NCBI GenBank assembly: GCA_913065025.1
Contig: CAJYAP010000008.1
Coordinates: forward strand, 1 to 40,120
From: an uncultured Gammaproteobacteria bacterium
GTDB taxonomy: Bacteria; Pseudomonadota; Gammaproteobacteria; Poriferisulfidales; GCA-002705445
DNA: 40,120 nucleotides
Reading direction: 5' to 3'
Shown: positions 21,121 to 29,786 of the stretch, one piece after another
Numbering within the stretch: the first letter of the stretch is position 1
Layout: the number at the start of each line of letters is the position of its first letter
Notes under the pieces: model-generated
What the model was told of the DNA's origin: nothing
Databases searched by the model: none
Seen by the model: only the letters and a program-made list of their open reading frames with translations
Made by a program: the position numbers and the translations under genes

Positions 21121-22708
21121 GATATTTTTTTATTGTTTCATTATTTATTTTTTTATTTTTATTTTTTGCCAATTTTATATCTTGATATATTTCCTTAGCT
21201 TTAATTTTCCCAATTTCAACAGCCCATTGATCAAATGAATTAATTCCATACAATAAGCCTAAAACATAAGTCTTGTGTTCATAAAATGCTAATAGCTCAC
21301 CGAGCGATTCAGGAGATAGCTTATTTAACAAAATTGCGTTAGCAGGTTTGTTACCTGATAGTATTAAGTTTTTAATAACTAAATTTTTATCTAAACCAAG
21401 TTTTGAAAATTTTTTCTCATACAACTCTTTTGCTTGTGATTCCGAAAAACCCTTATTTAAAATTTCTAGATGACTTAAAAAATTAGAAAACAGCATGTTA
21501 TGATTATCTTGGCTACCAGAATCAGTCTTTTTAGAAATTATAAAGTCAGCTGGTATTAATAAATTACCTTGATGTAGCAATTGATAAAAAGAATGCTGAG
21601 AACAACTTCCTGAACCACCCCAAACTATATTTCCAGATTTACTAAAAATATCTTTACCAAAAATATCTAAGGATTTTCCGTTACTTTCCATTTCTACTTG
21701 CTGAATATGATCGTGCAAAAATCTCAGTCTAAAATTATATGGTAAAATTAGATGACTTTGTGTGCCAAAAAAAGATGTATAGTAATAAGACAATAAAGCC
21801 ATAATCACAGGAATATTTACGCTATATTTGTTTTTATAAAAATGTGCATCCGCATTTTCAGCACCTTTTAGAAATTTAGAAAAGTTACTAAACCCAATAG
21901 ATATGATAAGTCCAATACTTACTCCTGACCAAATAGAGTATCTACCACCTATCCATTCCCATATTTTGATTATATTATCACTACAAATACCAAGCTTTAA
22001 AGCTTCTGCTTCATTCTCTGTAACGGCTAAAAAATTACCCATAATATTCTTCCCATTAAAATCCTTATTTAACCAATATTTAATTTTTTTTATATTTTCT
22101 AGCGTTTCAATCGTTTTAAAACTTTTAGAAACAACAATAAATAAAGTTTTTTCAGGATCTAATGAAGAAAGCAAATCTTTATTTTCTGTGAAATCTAAAT
22201 TGGAAATAAAATGAAGATTAATTTTTTTTGAACTATAATTTTTTAAACCTTCATATGCAGCTTTAATTCCAAAATATGAACCTCCAGTGCCTACTGACAC
22301 AATATCGGTAAATTTCTTCCTGCTAAATGATTTTTTTTTACCTGAACGAATATCATTTGATATTTTTTTTAAGATTTTTTTATGGCTATCAATATTTTTG
22401 ACTATACTTTTATCAAGAGATTTTGTAACGCCTCGCAGTGCTGGATGAAGAACTTTTCTTTGTTCTGACGTATTTATTTGATAACCATTGATTAATTTTT
22501 TATAGCTATTTTTTATGTCAATAATATTAGCTAATTTTAATAATTCACTTAAAGTTTTTTTATCAACAATATTTCTTGAATAATTAAAATATAAGTTATC
22601 TGTTTCTAAAAAAAAATTTTTATTGTTTTTTAATGCTTTCTTTGAATTTTTAAATCTTAGAGTTTCTTTTTTTATTTTTCTTGTTTGTTCTAAAAAAATT
22701 TTATTCAT
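21113..22708 (-). CDS. pgi: Glucose-6-phosphate isomerase
   Basis: VGTGGSYFGIKAAYEGL, GGRYSIWSGVSIGL, ESNGKSL, FDQWAVEIGK. Confidence 0.94.
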   Translation of the reverse strand: MNKIFLEQTRKIKKETLRFKNSKKALKNNKNFFLETDNLYFNYSRNIVDKKTLSELLKLANIIDIKNSYKKLINGYQINTSEQRKVLHPALRGVTKSLDKSIVKNIDSHKKILKKISNDIRSGKKKSFSRKKFTDIVSVGTGGSYFGIKAAYEGLKNYSSKKINLHFISNLDFTENKDLLSSLDPEKTLFIVVSKSFKTIETLENIKKIKYWLNKDFNGKNIMGNFLAVTENEAEALKLGICSDNIIKIWEWIGGRYSIWSGVSIGLIISIGFSNFSKFLKGAENADAHFYKNKYSVNIPVIMALLSYYYTSFFGTQSHLILPYNFRLRFLHDHIQQVEMESNGKSLDIFGKDIFSKSGNIVWGGSGSCSQHSFYQLLHQGNLLIPADFIISKKTDSGSQDNHNMLFSNFLSHLEILNKGFSESQAKELYEKKFSKLGLDKNLVIKNLILSGNKPANAILLNKLSPESLGELLAFYEHKTYVLGLLYGINSFDQWAVEIGKIKAKEIYQDIKLAKNKNKKINNETIKKYLS

Positions 22709-22727
22709 TTATTTTATATAATAATTA

Positions 22728-23108
22728 TTACACTAGCTGCATTGCTATGCTCGCAGTCTTCTTAATAATTTTATTATCTTCGTCGAGATATATTAAGATT
22801 GGCTTATGTTTTTTTATTTGTTCTTTTGGTACATCTATATATGAGCATATTACTAATTTATCTCCTGGGCTTGCCTTGTGTGCCGCCGCGCCATTTACTG
22901 ATATTATTCCACTTCCTGGTTGAGCTAATATCGTATACGTTGAAAGCCTCTCTCCATTAGTAACATTATAAATATCAATTTTCTCATATTCATGAATTGA
23001 TGCTTGTGCCAAAATATCGCTATCAATAGCACAAGAGCCATCATAATCTAACTCTGAATGTGTAACGCGAGCTCCATGTAATTTTGATTTTAAAAATGTT
23101 AAGTTCAT
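22728..23108 (-). CDS. panD: Aspartate 1-decarboxylase precursor
   Basis: KLHGARVTHSELDYDGSCAIDSDIL with Gly-Ser self-processing site. Confidence 0.96.
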   Translation of the reverse strand: MNLTFLKSKLHGARVTHSELDYDGSCAIDSDILAQASIHEYEKIDIYNVTNGERLSTYTILAQPGSGIISVNGAAAHKASPGDKLVICSYIDVPKEQIKKHKPILIYLDEDNKIIKKTASIAMQLV

Positions 23109-23139
23109 TTAAATGCCTTTGTATATAATTCTATTGATT

Positions 23140-23967
23140 TTAGGATCTAGATTTTATAATCATATTATCAATAAGTCTAACTCCCTCTAAGTAACAAGCT
23201 ATAATTGCTATTAAATCACTATCATTTCCATGCTGCAACGATTTTAAATTTCTTATAGTAAAATACTCTAATTTCAAAGGAGTTTTATCAAAAAAATCAT
23301 ATATGTTTTCAATTATCCTATCTAATGGAACATTATTATCATATAAATCCTTAGACAAGATTAATGATTTAAAGATACTATTAGCAACAATTATACCATC
23401 TTTTGAAAGATGAGAGTTTCTAGAACTTAAGGCAAGGCCTTCTTTATTTCTAACAACTGGAGCAGAAATAACGCTAATATTGTAGTCACAAATTTTTACA
23501 AGTTCTTTAATACAAATAATTTGCTGAAAATCCTTTTCTCCTAAAATAATTTTTTCTGGTTTAATAATTTGAAAAAATCTATGAATAATATCCATAACCG
23601 CTAGGAAGTGGCCTGACCTATATTTACCACATAGATCAGTGGTTAATTTTTTTGGCTCTAATTTAAAATCAAAAGCCTTAGAATATTTATTTATATCTTG
23701 CTTACTGGGAATTAATAAATAATCAACATGTTTTGATTCAAGCTTCTCAATATCTTGCTTTAATGTGATGGGGTAGTTATCGAAATCCTTCTTATCAGTA
23801 AATTGGTTTTCATTTATATATATGCTTACACATACATTACCGTAATCTTTTTTTGCCACATCTATTAATGACAAATGGCCTTCATGAAGATTTCCCATTG
23901 TTGGAATAAATATGTTAACTTTTAATTCAGAACTAATAAATTCCTCTATAGATTTAAAAATCTTCAT
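23140..23967 (-). CDS. panC: Pantothenate synthetase
   Basis: IPTMGNLHEGHLSLI, ILGEKDFQQI, LALSSRNSHLS. Confidence 0.95.
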   Translation of the reverse strand: MKIFKSIEEFISSELKVNIFIPTMGNLHEGHLSLIDVAKKDYGNVCVSIYINENQFTDKKDFDNYPITLKQDIEKLESKHVDYLLIPSKQDINKYSKAFDFKLEPKKLTTDLCGKYRSGHFLAVMDIIHRFFQIIKPEKIILGEKDFQQIICIKELVKICDYNISVISAPVVRNKEGLALSSRNSHLSKDGIIVANSIFKSLILSKDLYDNNVPLDRIIENIYDFFDKTPLKLEYFTIRNLKSLQHGNDSDLIAIIACYLEGVRLIDNMIIKSRS

Positions 23968-23974
23968 AAATTAT

Positions 23975-24739
23975 TTAATTCTTAATTGATTTAACATAAT
24001 TATAAAAATCTTTTAGCGCCTTTTTAATACTTCCATTTTCTTTTAAAAAGTCTTTTGAAAATTTTGGAGGGTTATTTGAAACACCAATTAAATCGTATAA
24101 AACTTGGACTTGACCATTACAGAACTCTCCAGAACCAATTCCAATAACCGGTATTTTTACAGAGTTAGTAATATCTTTTGACAACTCTGAATTAACGCAT
24201 TCAAGTAAAATCATATTTGCCCCAAGTTTTTCTAAACTATGGGCTTGTTGGAGTAATTTGTCTCTTTCATCTCTATCTTTCCCATAAATTCTAATATCTT
24301 GTATTGATAAAGCGTATTGAGGCAGTAGTCCAATATGCGCACATACGGGTATATTTTTTGAAATTAAAGTTTTCACTATTTCTGCATGATTATCTTTATA
24401 TTCTATTTTTACAATATCGGCTTTTTTGTCTAATAATTTTTTTGAGTTTGTATATGCAATTTCAGGATCTTTATACGAATTTATAGGCAAGTCAGCCATT
24501 AAGATAAAATTATTTTTGTTTTTTGCTACACACGATGTGTGATATAAAATATCTTCAATAGTTACATTGTGAGTGTTAGTTTCTCCCTTGATAACCATTC
24601 CCAAAGAATCTCCAACAAGGACAATGTCAATACTAAGATCATCTAGAATTTTGCTGAATGATGCGTCGTAACATGTAATACAAACTATTTGATTTTTTTC
24701 ATCAATATAACTATTAAGTTTTTTTTTAATATTACTCAT
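23975..24739 (-). CDS. panB: 3-methyl-2-oxobutanoate hydroxymethyltransferase
   Basis: CYDASFSKIL, VLVGDSLGMVIKGETNTHNVTIEDILYHT. Confidence 0.95.
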   Translation of the reverse strand: MSNIKKKLNSYIDEKNQIVCITCYDASFSKILDDLSIDIVLVGDSLGMVIKGETNTHNVTIEDILYHTSCVAKNKNNFILMADLPINSYKDPEIAYTNSKKLLDKKADIVKIEYKDNHAEIVKTLISKNIPVCAHIGLLPQYALSIQDIRIYGKDRDERDKLLQQAHSLEKLGANMILLECVNSELSKDITNSVKIPVIGIGSGEFCNGQVQVLYDLIGVSNNPPKFSKDFLKENGSIKKALKDFYNYVKSIKN

Positions 24740-25388
24740 TTATTATACTTGCCAACGGATTAAAGTAGTGTCTTCCTTTATCAATAGAATAAATCTTATC
24801 TAGTAAATTTTTGTAATCAATTGCATTATTAACAAAATCAATATCTTCAGCATTTACAATCAATAAAGGGGATCCATCATAATTACTAAAAAATTTTAAA
24901 TACATAGAGTTTAATCTTTCAAGGTATTCTGTATTAATATATTTTTCAAAATTTCTACCTCTTTTTTTAATTCTTTTCATCAAAACATTTGCTGGCGCTT
25001 GCAAGTAAATTAATAAGTCAGGCTTAGGTATATCTACAGCCATATATGAATATAGTTGATCATATAAATCATATTCCTCATTATTTAATGTAACTTGTGC
25101 AAATAGCCTATCTTTTTGTAACATAAAATCAGAAACCCTAGTTTGTGAAAAAATATCCTGCTGTTTAAAACTTTGAACCTGTCTAGTTCTGGTTAATAAA
25201 AAGTAAAGCTGGGTCTGTAGTGAGACTTCTCTTGGATTTTTGTAAAATTTTGATAGAAATGGATTATCATCAACATTTTCAAGTATAAGCTCTGCATCCC
25301 ATTCAAGTGCTAGCTTATTAGATAAACTGGTTTTACCAACCCCAATAGGGCCTTCAATAACAATATATTTAGAAGTTAAATCTTTCAT
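24732..25388 (-). CDS. Deoxynucleoside kinase family protein
   Basis: IVIEGPIGVGKTSLSNKLA, ENVDDNPFLSKFYKNP, PDLLIYLQAPANVLMKRIKKRGRNFE; between folK and panB. Confidence 0.9.
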   Translation of the reverse strand: MKDLTSKYIVIEGPIGVGKTSLSNKLALEWDAELILENVDDNPFLSKFYKNPREVSLQTQLYFLLTRTRQVQSFKQQDIFSQTRVSDFMLQKDRLFAQVTLNNEEYDLYDQLYSYMAVDIPKPDLLIYLQAPANVLMKRIKKRGRNFEKYINTEYLERLNSMYLKFFSNYDGSPLLIVNAEDIDFVNNAIDYKNLLDKIYSIDKGRHYFNPLASIINE

Positions 25389-25897
25389 TATTTCTCTATT
25401 TTTTTAATATTTTTATATAAACAATTTTTCACCAAATCTTTTGCGAAACCTTTATTAGGTATAAATATATCAGGATTTATATCTAAAATAGGAAATAAAA
25501 CAAATGCCCTTTCATGAGCATACATATGTGGGATTGTTAGAAATTCTGATTCATATGTTAAGTCACCATAAAGAATTATATCTAAATCTATTATTCTTTC
25601 GGACCATTTTACTGAACTTTTCTTTCTCCCCATAGAGAACTCTATATCCTTTAATAATTTTAATATATCTTCTGGGGATTCGCTACTTTTAAACATAACA
25701 GCAGTATTTAAGTAATTATTTTGGTCGCTTGGCCCCATTGGAGGGCTTTCATAAAAACTAGAACTTTTAATATCATTTAATTTATCTAGTTGAGATAAAA
25801 ATTTTATAGCTTTGTTTAATTGAAGAATTGGATTGCTTAAATTACTTCCAATACCAATGTATAGATCTCTAGAATTATTTACTTTTTCTTTTTCCAT
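25388..25897 (-). CDS. folK: 2-amino-4-hydroxy-6-hydroxymethyldihydropteridine pyrophosphokinase
   Basis: YIGIGSNLSNP, VKWSERIIDLDIILYGD, IPHMYAHERAFVLFPI. Confidence 0.95.
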   Translation of the reverse strand: MEKEKVNNSRDLYIGIGSNLSNPILQLNKAIKFLSQLDKLNDIKSSSFYESPPMGPSDQNNYLNTAVMFKSSESPEDILKLLKDIEFSMGRKKSSVKWSERIIDLDIILYGDLTYESEFLTIPHMYAHERAFVLFPILDINPDIFIPNKGFAKDLVKNCLYKNIKKIEK

Positions 25898-27140
25898 TAC
25901 GATTATGCTTTCTATTTATTTTTTTACTCTTAACGCTTTTTTGTATTTCATACCATTTATGAGCATATTCCTTTAAATCTGGTTCAATTAAAGATCTAAT
26001 ATGAAAAAAATCATATGCCGCCCTAAATTTACTTAATTCTTTAACATACTGAATATTTCTAGAGCTCAAATTTAAAAAACTACTTTGCAATGACCATATC
26101 GTGAATATTGTTGATTTAAAAAAATCAGGTATAGATATGTACTTAGCTTGTGATTCAATAACACGCCTAAAAATACTATCAAAATCTTTTACGTCAGGGC
26201 TCGTTTCTTCCATTTCTTTAAAATATGGCCATAGAAAAACTGCATAAATAAATGAAGGATTAACATGAAGTCCGTCATTAATTCTTATGTCAGTATTTTT
26301 TAATGCCGCCATAAAAAAGTCGTTATATTTTTCATCAATAATAAGAATATTATTAGTATAAGGAAATAAATATTTAAATAAATCATGCTCTCTTAATTTT
26401 AGGTATCCTTCTACACCCTTTCCTGAATGCATTATTTTTAATATTTCATCAAAGAGTCTAAAAGGAGAGACATTGTTAATAAGATGCGACATTTTTTTTA
26501 TTGAGCTGCTACATTCTTCAGTTAATCTAATATTTAATTTTGATTCAAACCTAATAGCTCTTAACATTCTTACTGGGTCTTCTTGATAACTTATTGAAGG
26601 CTTTTTTATTAACTTTAATTTTTTATTTTTTATATCGTTAATACCGCCAACATAGTCATGAAGATTTTCACTATCTAAATCTAGATACAAGGAATTAATT
26701 GTAAAATCTCTTCTTTGTGCATCTTGGCTTATAGTTCCAAATACATTATCTCTTTTAATCATTCCATGAGTTTTTTTAAATTTTTTTTCATTATTTTTTT
26801 TTCTTGCATCGGATCTGAATGTTGTGACCTCAAAGTACTTTTTATCAGATACATAAACGTGAACTATTTTAAATCTCCTACCGATTATTCTAGCATTATT
26901 AAATAGTTTACATATTACCGATGGGCTTGCATCTGTAGCTATATCAAAGTCTTTGGGTTTTTTATTTAAAAGAATATCTCTAATGCAGCCACCTACTAGG
27001 AATGCCTGAAATCCATTATTTATTAATATATCAGATACTGTTATAACATCAGGATCAATGTCCTTTTTATATATTCCATGATCCTCTTTAGAGAACTGTT
27101 CTAGGCTAGTTTTCATCTTATCTTTAATGTAAATGAACAT
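25875..27140 (-). CDS. pcnB: Poly(A) polymerase I (PcnB)
   Basis: FLVGGCIRDILLNKKPKDFDIATDA, ARIIGRRFKIVHV, RRDFTINSLYLD; basic C-terminal tail; adjacent to folK. Start could be an internal Met (MKTSLEQ). Confidence 0.9.
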   Translation of the reverse strand: MFIYIKDKMKTSLEQFSKEDHGIYKKDIDPDVITVSDILINNGFQAFLVGGCIRDILLNKKPKDFDIATDASPSVICKLFNNARIIGRRFKIVHVYVSDKKYFEVTTFRSDARKKNNEKKFKKTHGMIKRDNVFGTISQDAQRRDFTINSLYLDLDSENLHDYVGGINDIKNKKLKLIKKPSISYQEDPVRMLRAIRFESKLNIRLTEECSSSIKKMSHLINNVSPFRLFDEILKIMHSGKGVEGYLKLREHDLFKYLFPYTNNILIIDEKYNDFFMAALKNTDIRINDGLHVNPSFIYAVFLWPYFKEMEETSPDVKDFDSIFRRVIESQAKYISIPDFFKSTIFTIWSLQSSFLNLSSRNIQYVKELSKFRAAYDFFHIRSLIEPDLKEYAHKWYEIQKSVKSKKINRKHNRNGKRKSK

Positions 27141-27217
27141 GATATATTAAATACAATGACATATCACTTTTAGATTACGATTTACTTTGTTAAAGATAGA
27201 AGTAATATCTTGCAGAG

Positions 27218-27793
27218 CTATATAAAGTCTTTTGCTAATTCAAATCTTACACTTTCAGTAATTATATGGGAGGCATCGTACTCAGGATGACTTACTCCAA
27301 TAGAAACAGGACTTCCATTTTTAAAGTCATGAATTTGATTTTTACTAAACTCCCATCTCAAGAAATGAACTGCTGAAGTTTTAGTATCATCTTCTCTCTC
27401 CAAGTCTTCATCTGCAATTGGATACACTAAATCGTTAGTACCAACTTTTATCCAAATTTTCTTTTCTACGCCTTTTAATTTCTGTAATTTTATTTTCCTT
27501 TCAGAAACATCTGAATATTCTATCAACATAGTAGCTTTAAGATTTTTTCCCTCTGGAATTAATGGATTATAGGTGTCAAGTTCTTCTTGAATTAATTCGG
27601 ATTCAAAAATTTTCTCTATCCTTAGCATTTCTTGAATTTGATATTTTATTGTTAAAGAATTTTCAAATAGTAAATTTATATGATTACCAACTAAAATTGA
27701 TCTGTGTTTCTTTGTCGCAAGAACCTCAGATTTAAATTTTTTCCTTTCTATAGAATATTCTTCTAATTTATAAAGATCTTCTTTTTTTAACAT
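27218..27793 (-). CDS. DUF3501 family protein
   Basis: MLKKEDLYKLEEYSIERKKFKSEVLATKKHRSILVGNHINLLFENSLTIKYQIQEMLRIEKI; follows the CCG-domain Fe-S gene; start preferred at MLKKEDL. Confidence 0.8.
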   Translation of the reverse strand: MLKKEDLYKLEEYSIERKKFKSEVLATKKHRSILVGNHINLLFENSLTIKYQIQEMLRIEKIFESELIQEELDTYNPLIPEGKNLKATMLIEYSDVSERKIKLQKLKGVEKKIWIKVGTNDLVYPIADEDLEREDDTKTSAVHFLRWEFSKNQIHDFKNGSPVSIGVSHPEYDASHIITESVRFELAKDFI

Positions 27794-27810
27794 AATATTC
27801 TCCATGTCAT

Positions 27811-29172
27811 TTAAATTTCGTAAGCAGATTTCAAAATAGATATTGGATGTAACTCTATTTCAATATTATTTTTATTAAGTGCATTTCCTATATGTTTTGC
27901 AGCCATTGGACAATCACTTGTAAAAACTTTATATTCATCTTTTTCAATCCTTGATACTACTGGTTTTCTTATTTTTAAAGATTTTTTGAAAGACTCTAAT
28001 TTTATTGCATATGTTCCATCATGTCCTGAACATCTTTCTATCATTGTAATTTCTGATCCTGGTATTTTAGATAGTATATTTTTTGTTTTAGGGCCAAAAT
28101 TTTGTACTCTTTGATGACAAGCAGTTTGGTATGCTATTTTTCCAGTAGAATTTTTAAATTCAGAATTGAATAAACCTTCCTCATCTCTAAGATTCAAATA
28201 TTCAAATGGGTCAAAAATACTTTTCTGAACTAATTTAACGTCTTCATTATCTGGAAATAGTAAAGGTAACTCTTGTTTAAACATTAGTACGCAAGATGGG
28301 ACTGGGGAAACAATATCATAACCTTCTTTTACCGCTTTTACTAAATTAGGTATATTTTTCTTCATTAGCTCTTCAACAGATTTTAAGTCTCCTAGTTCAA
28401 GTTTTGGCATACCACAACAATTTTCATTATTAAAAATTTCTGTTTGAATATTGTTATGTAAAAAAACTTTTATTAGATCTTCGGCTAATTCTGGCTGGCT
28501 ACTTGTACAATAACATGTTGAGAATAATTTTACTTTTCCATTTGTTTTTTGAGTCTTAGTAATATTTATTTTGTAATTTTTTATTTTTTCAAATCTTTTT
28601 TTAATATTATTAGAATTCATTAATGGTAAGTCAGCATCTCGGTGTATTTTTAGCATCTTTTCCAATATTATTCTTACGATTCTATTTGTTAATAAATAGT
28701 TTATTAGATTTGATATAATAGGGTATGAGCCATTTTTAAAGACTATATCTGTAGAGCTTAGAATATAATTTCTTAACTTCATCATTTTTTTTGTATTGCT
28801 ATTTTGTGTTTTAAATTTTTCTGCTTTGGCTCTCAACATCAAATGAGGGAAATCTATCGCCCATTCATGCGGCGGCACGTAAGGACATTTAGTTTGATAA
28901 CATAAGTCGCACATATAGCATTCGTCCACGACTTTAATAAAGTCTTTTGTATCTACAGATTCTAAATCAAAGTTTTCTGATTCATCTATTAAATCAAATA
29001 AAGTTGGAAATGCCTCGCAGAGACTTACGCATCTTCTACATCCATGACAGGCTTCGAAGACACGACTTAACTCATTATTTATTGACTTTGTGTCGTAAAA
29101 GAGATCTTCTTTCCATCCTATATTATGTCTAGTTGGGGCCGACAAACCGCCTTCTGTTGTATTCACAGACAT
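27811..29172 (-). CDS. (Fe-S)-binding, heterodisulfide reductase/GlpC-like protein associated with rubrerythrin
   Basis: Two 4Fe-4S motifs (CHGCRRCVSLC, CYMCDLCYQTKCP), a CCG domain (FNNENCCGMPKLELGD) and a CSG variant (ERCSGHDGTYA). Confidence 0.88.
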   Translation of the reverse strand: MSVNTTEGGLSAPTRHNIGWKEDLFYDTKSINNELSRVFEACHGCRRCVSLCEAFPTLFDLIDESENFDLESVDTKDFIKVVDECYMCDLCYQTKCPYVPPHEWAIDFPHLMLRAKAEKFKTQNSNTKKMMKLRNYILSSTDIVFKNGSYPIISNLINYLLTNRIVRIILEKMLKIHRDADLPLMNSNNIKKRFEKIKNYKINITKTQKTNGKVKLFSTCYCTSSQPELAEDLIKVFLHNNIQTEIFNNENCCGMPKLELGDLKSVEELMKKNIPNLVKAVKEGYDIVSPVPSCVLMFKQELPLLFPDNEDVKLVQKSIFDPFEYLNLRDEEGLFNSEFKNSTGKIAYQTACHQRVQNFGPKTKNILSKIPGSEITMIERCSGHDGTYAIKLESFKKSLKIRKPVVSRIEKDEYKVFTSDCPMAAKHIGNALNKNNIEIELHPISILKSAYEI

Positions 29173-29201
29173 ACTATTACTCCACTCTGATAGATAAATA
29201 C

Positions 29202-29225
29202 TAAAGGAGCTTCCTTTCTCCTTTA
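29202..29225. other. Intercistronic stem-loop between rubrerythrin and Fe-S genes
   Basis: Perfect 8-bp inverted repeat TAAAGGAG / CTCCTTTA with 8-nt loop; weak T-tract, so attenuator or 3'-end stabiliser. Confidence 0.55.
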
Positions 29226-29237
29226 AATATTATTTTA

Positions 29238-29654
29238 TTAAGCTACTTCATCCAATGCTTTTTGGAATCTATTTGCATGAGATCTTTCAGCTTTAGCTAA
29301 AGTCTCAAACCAATCTGCAATTTCATCAAATCCTTCGTCTCTAGCAGATTTTGCCATTCCTGGATACATATCAGTGTATTCATGAGTTTCTCCAGCTATA
29401 GCTGTTTCTAGATTAGCCACTGTATCTCCAAAAGGTTTACCTGTTGCAGGATCGCCACATTCTTCGAGATACTCTAGATGACCATGAGCGTGACCAGTTT
29501 CACCTTCTGCTGTTGATCTAAATACTGCTGCAACATCGTTATATCCTTCTACATCAGCTTTAGCAGCAAAATATAAATACCTTCTATTAGCCTGTGATTC
29601 TCCAGCAAAAGCATCTTGGAGGTTTTTTTCAGTTTTTGAACCTTTTAAGTCCAT
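29238..29654 (-). CDS. Rubrerythrin-family diiron protein lacking the rubredoxin domain
   Basis: AFAGESQANRRYLYFA, AEGETGHAHGHLEYL, AIAGETHEYTDMY, AKAERSHANRF; ends without a CxxC rubredoxin domain. Start placed at MDLKGSKTEKN with AGGAG upstream. Confidence 0.93.
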   Translation of the reverse strand: MDLKGSKTEKNLQDAFAGESQANRRYLYFAAKADVEGYNDVAAVFRSTAEGETGHAHGHLEYLEECGDPATGKPFGDTVANLETAIAGETHEYTDMYPGMAKSARDEGFDEIADWFETLAKAERSHANRFQKALDEVA

Positions 29655-29688
29655 GATATTTCTCCTATTAAATTTAAACTTCAATTCA

Positions 29689-29716
29689 ATTATCCTTATT
29701 AGAAGTATTGATTCAA
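29689..29716 (-). promoter_or_regulatory. Predicted promoter for the rubrerythrin operon
   Basis: On the minus strand: -35 TTGAAT (29716-29711), 16-nt spacer, -10 GATAAT (29694-29689). Confidence 0.5.
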
Positions 29717-29753
29717 GACGTTAAAAACTATATTATATATAGATAATAACTAT
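29717..29753. promoter_or_regulatory. Predicted OxyR binding site
   Basis: GACGTTAAAAACTAT-N7-ATAGATAATAACTAT against the published ATAGnTnnnAnCTAT-N7-ATAGnTnnnAnCTAT; second half perfect (10/10), first half 7/10, exact 7-nt spacing; abuts the predicted -35. Confidence 0.7.
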
Positions 29754-29786
29754 TAATAATTAAACCTTATAAGGTTTTAATAATAT

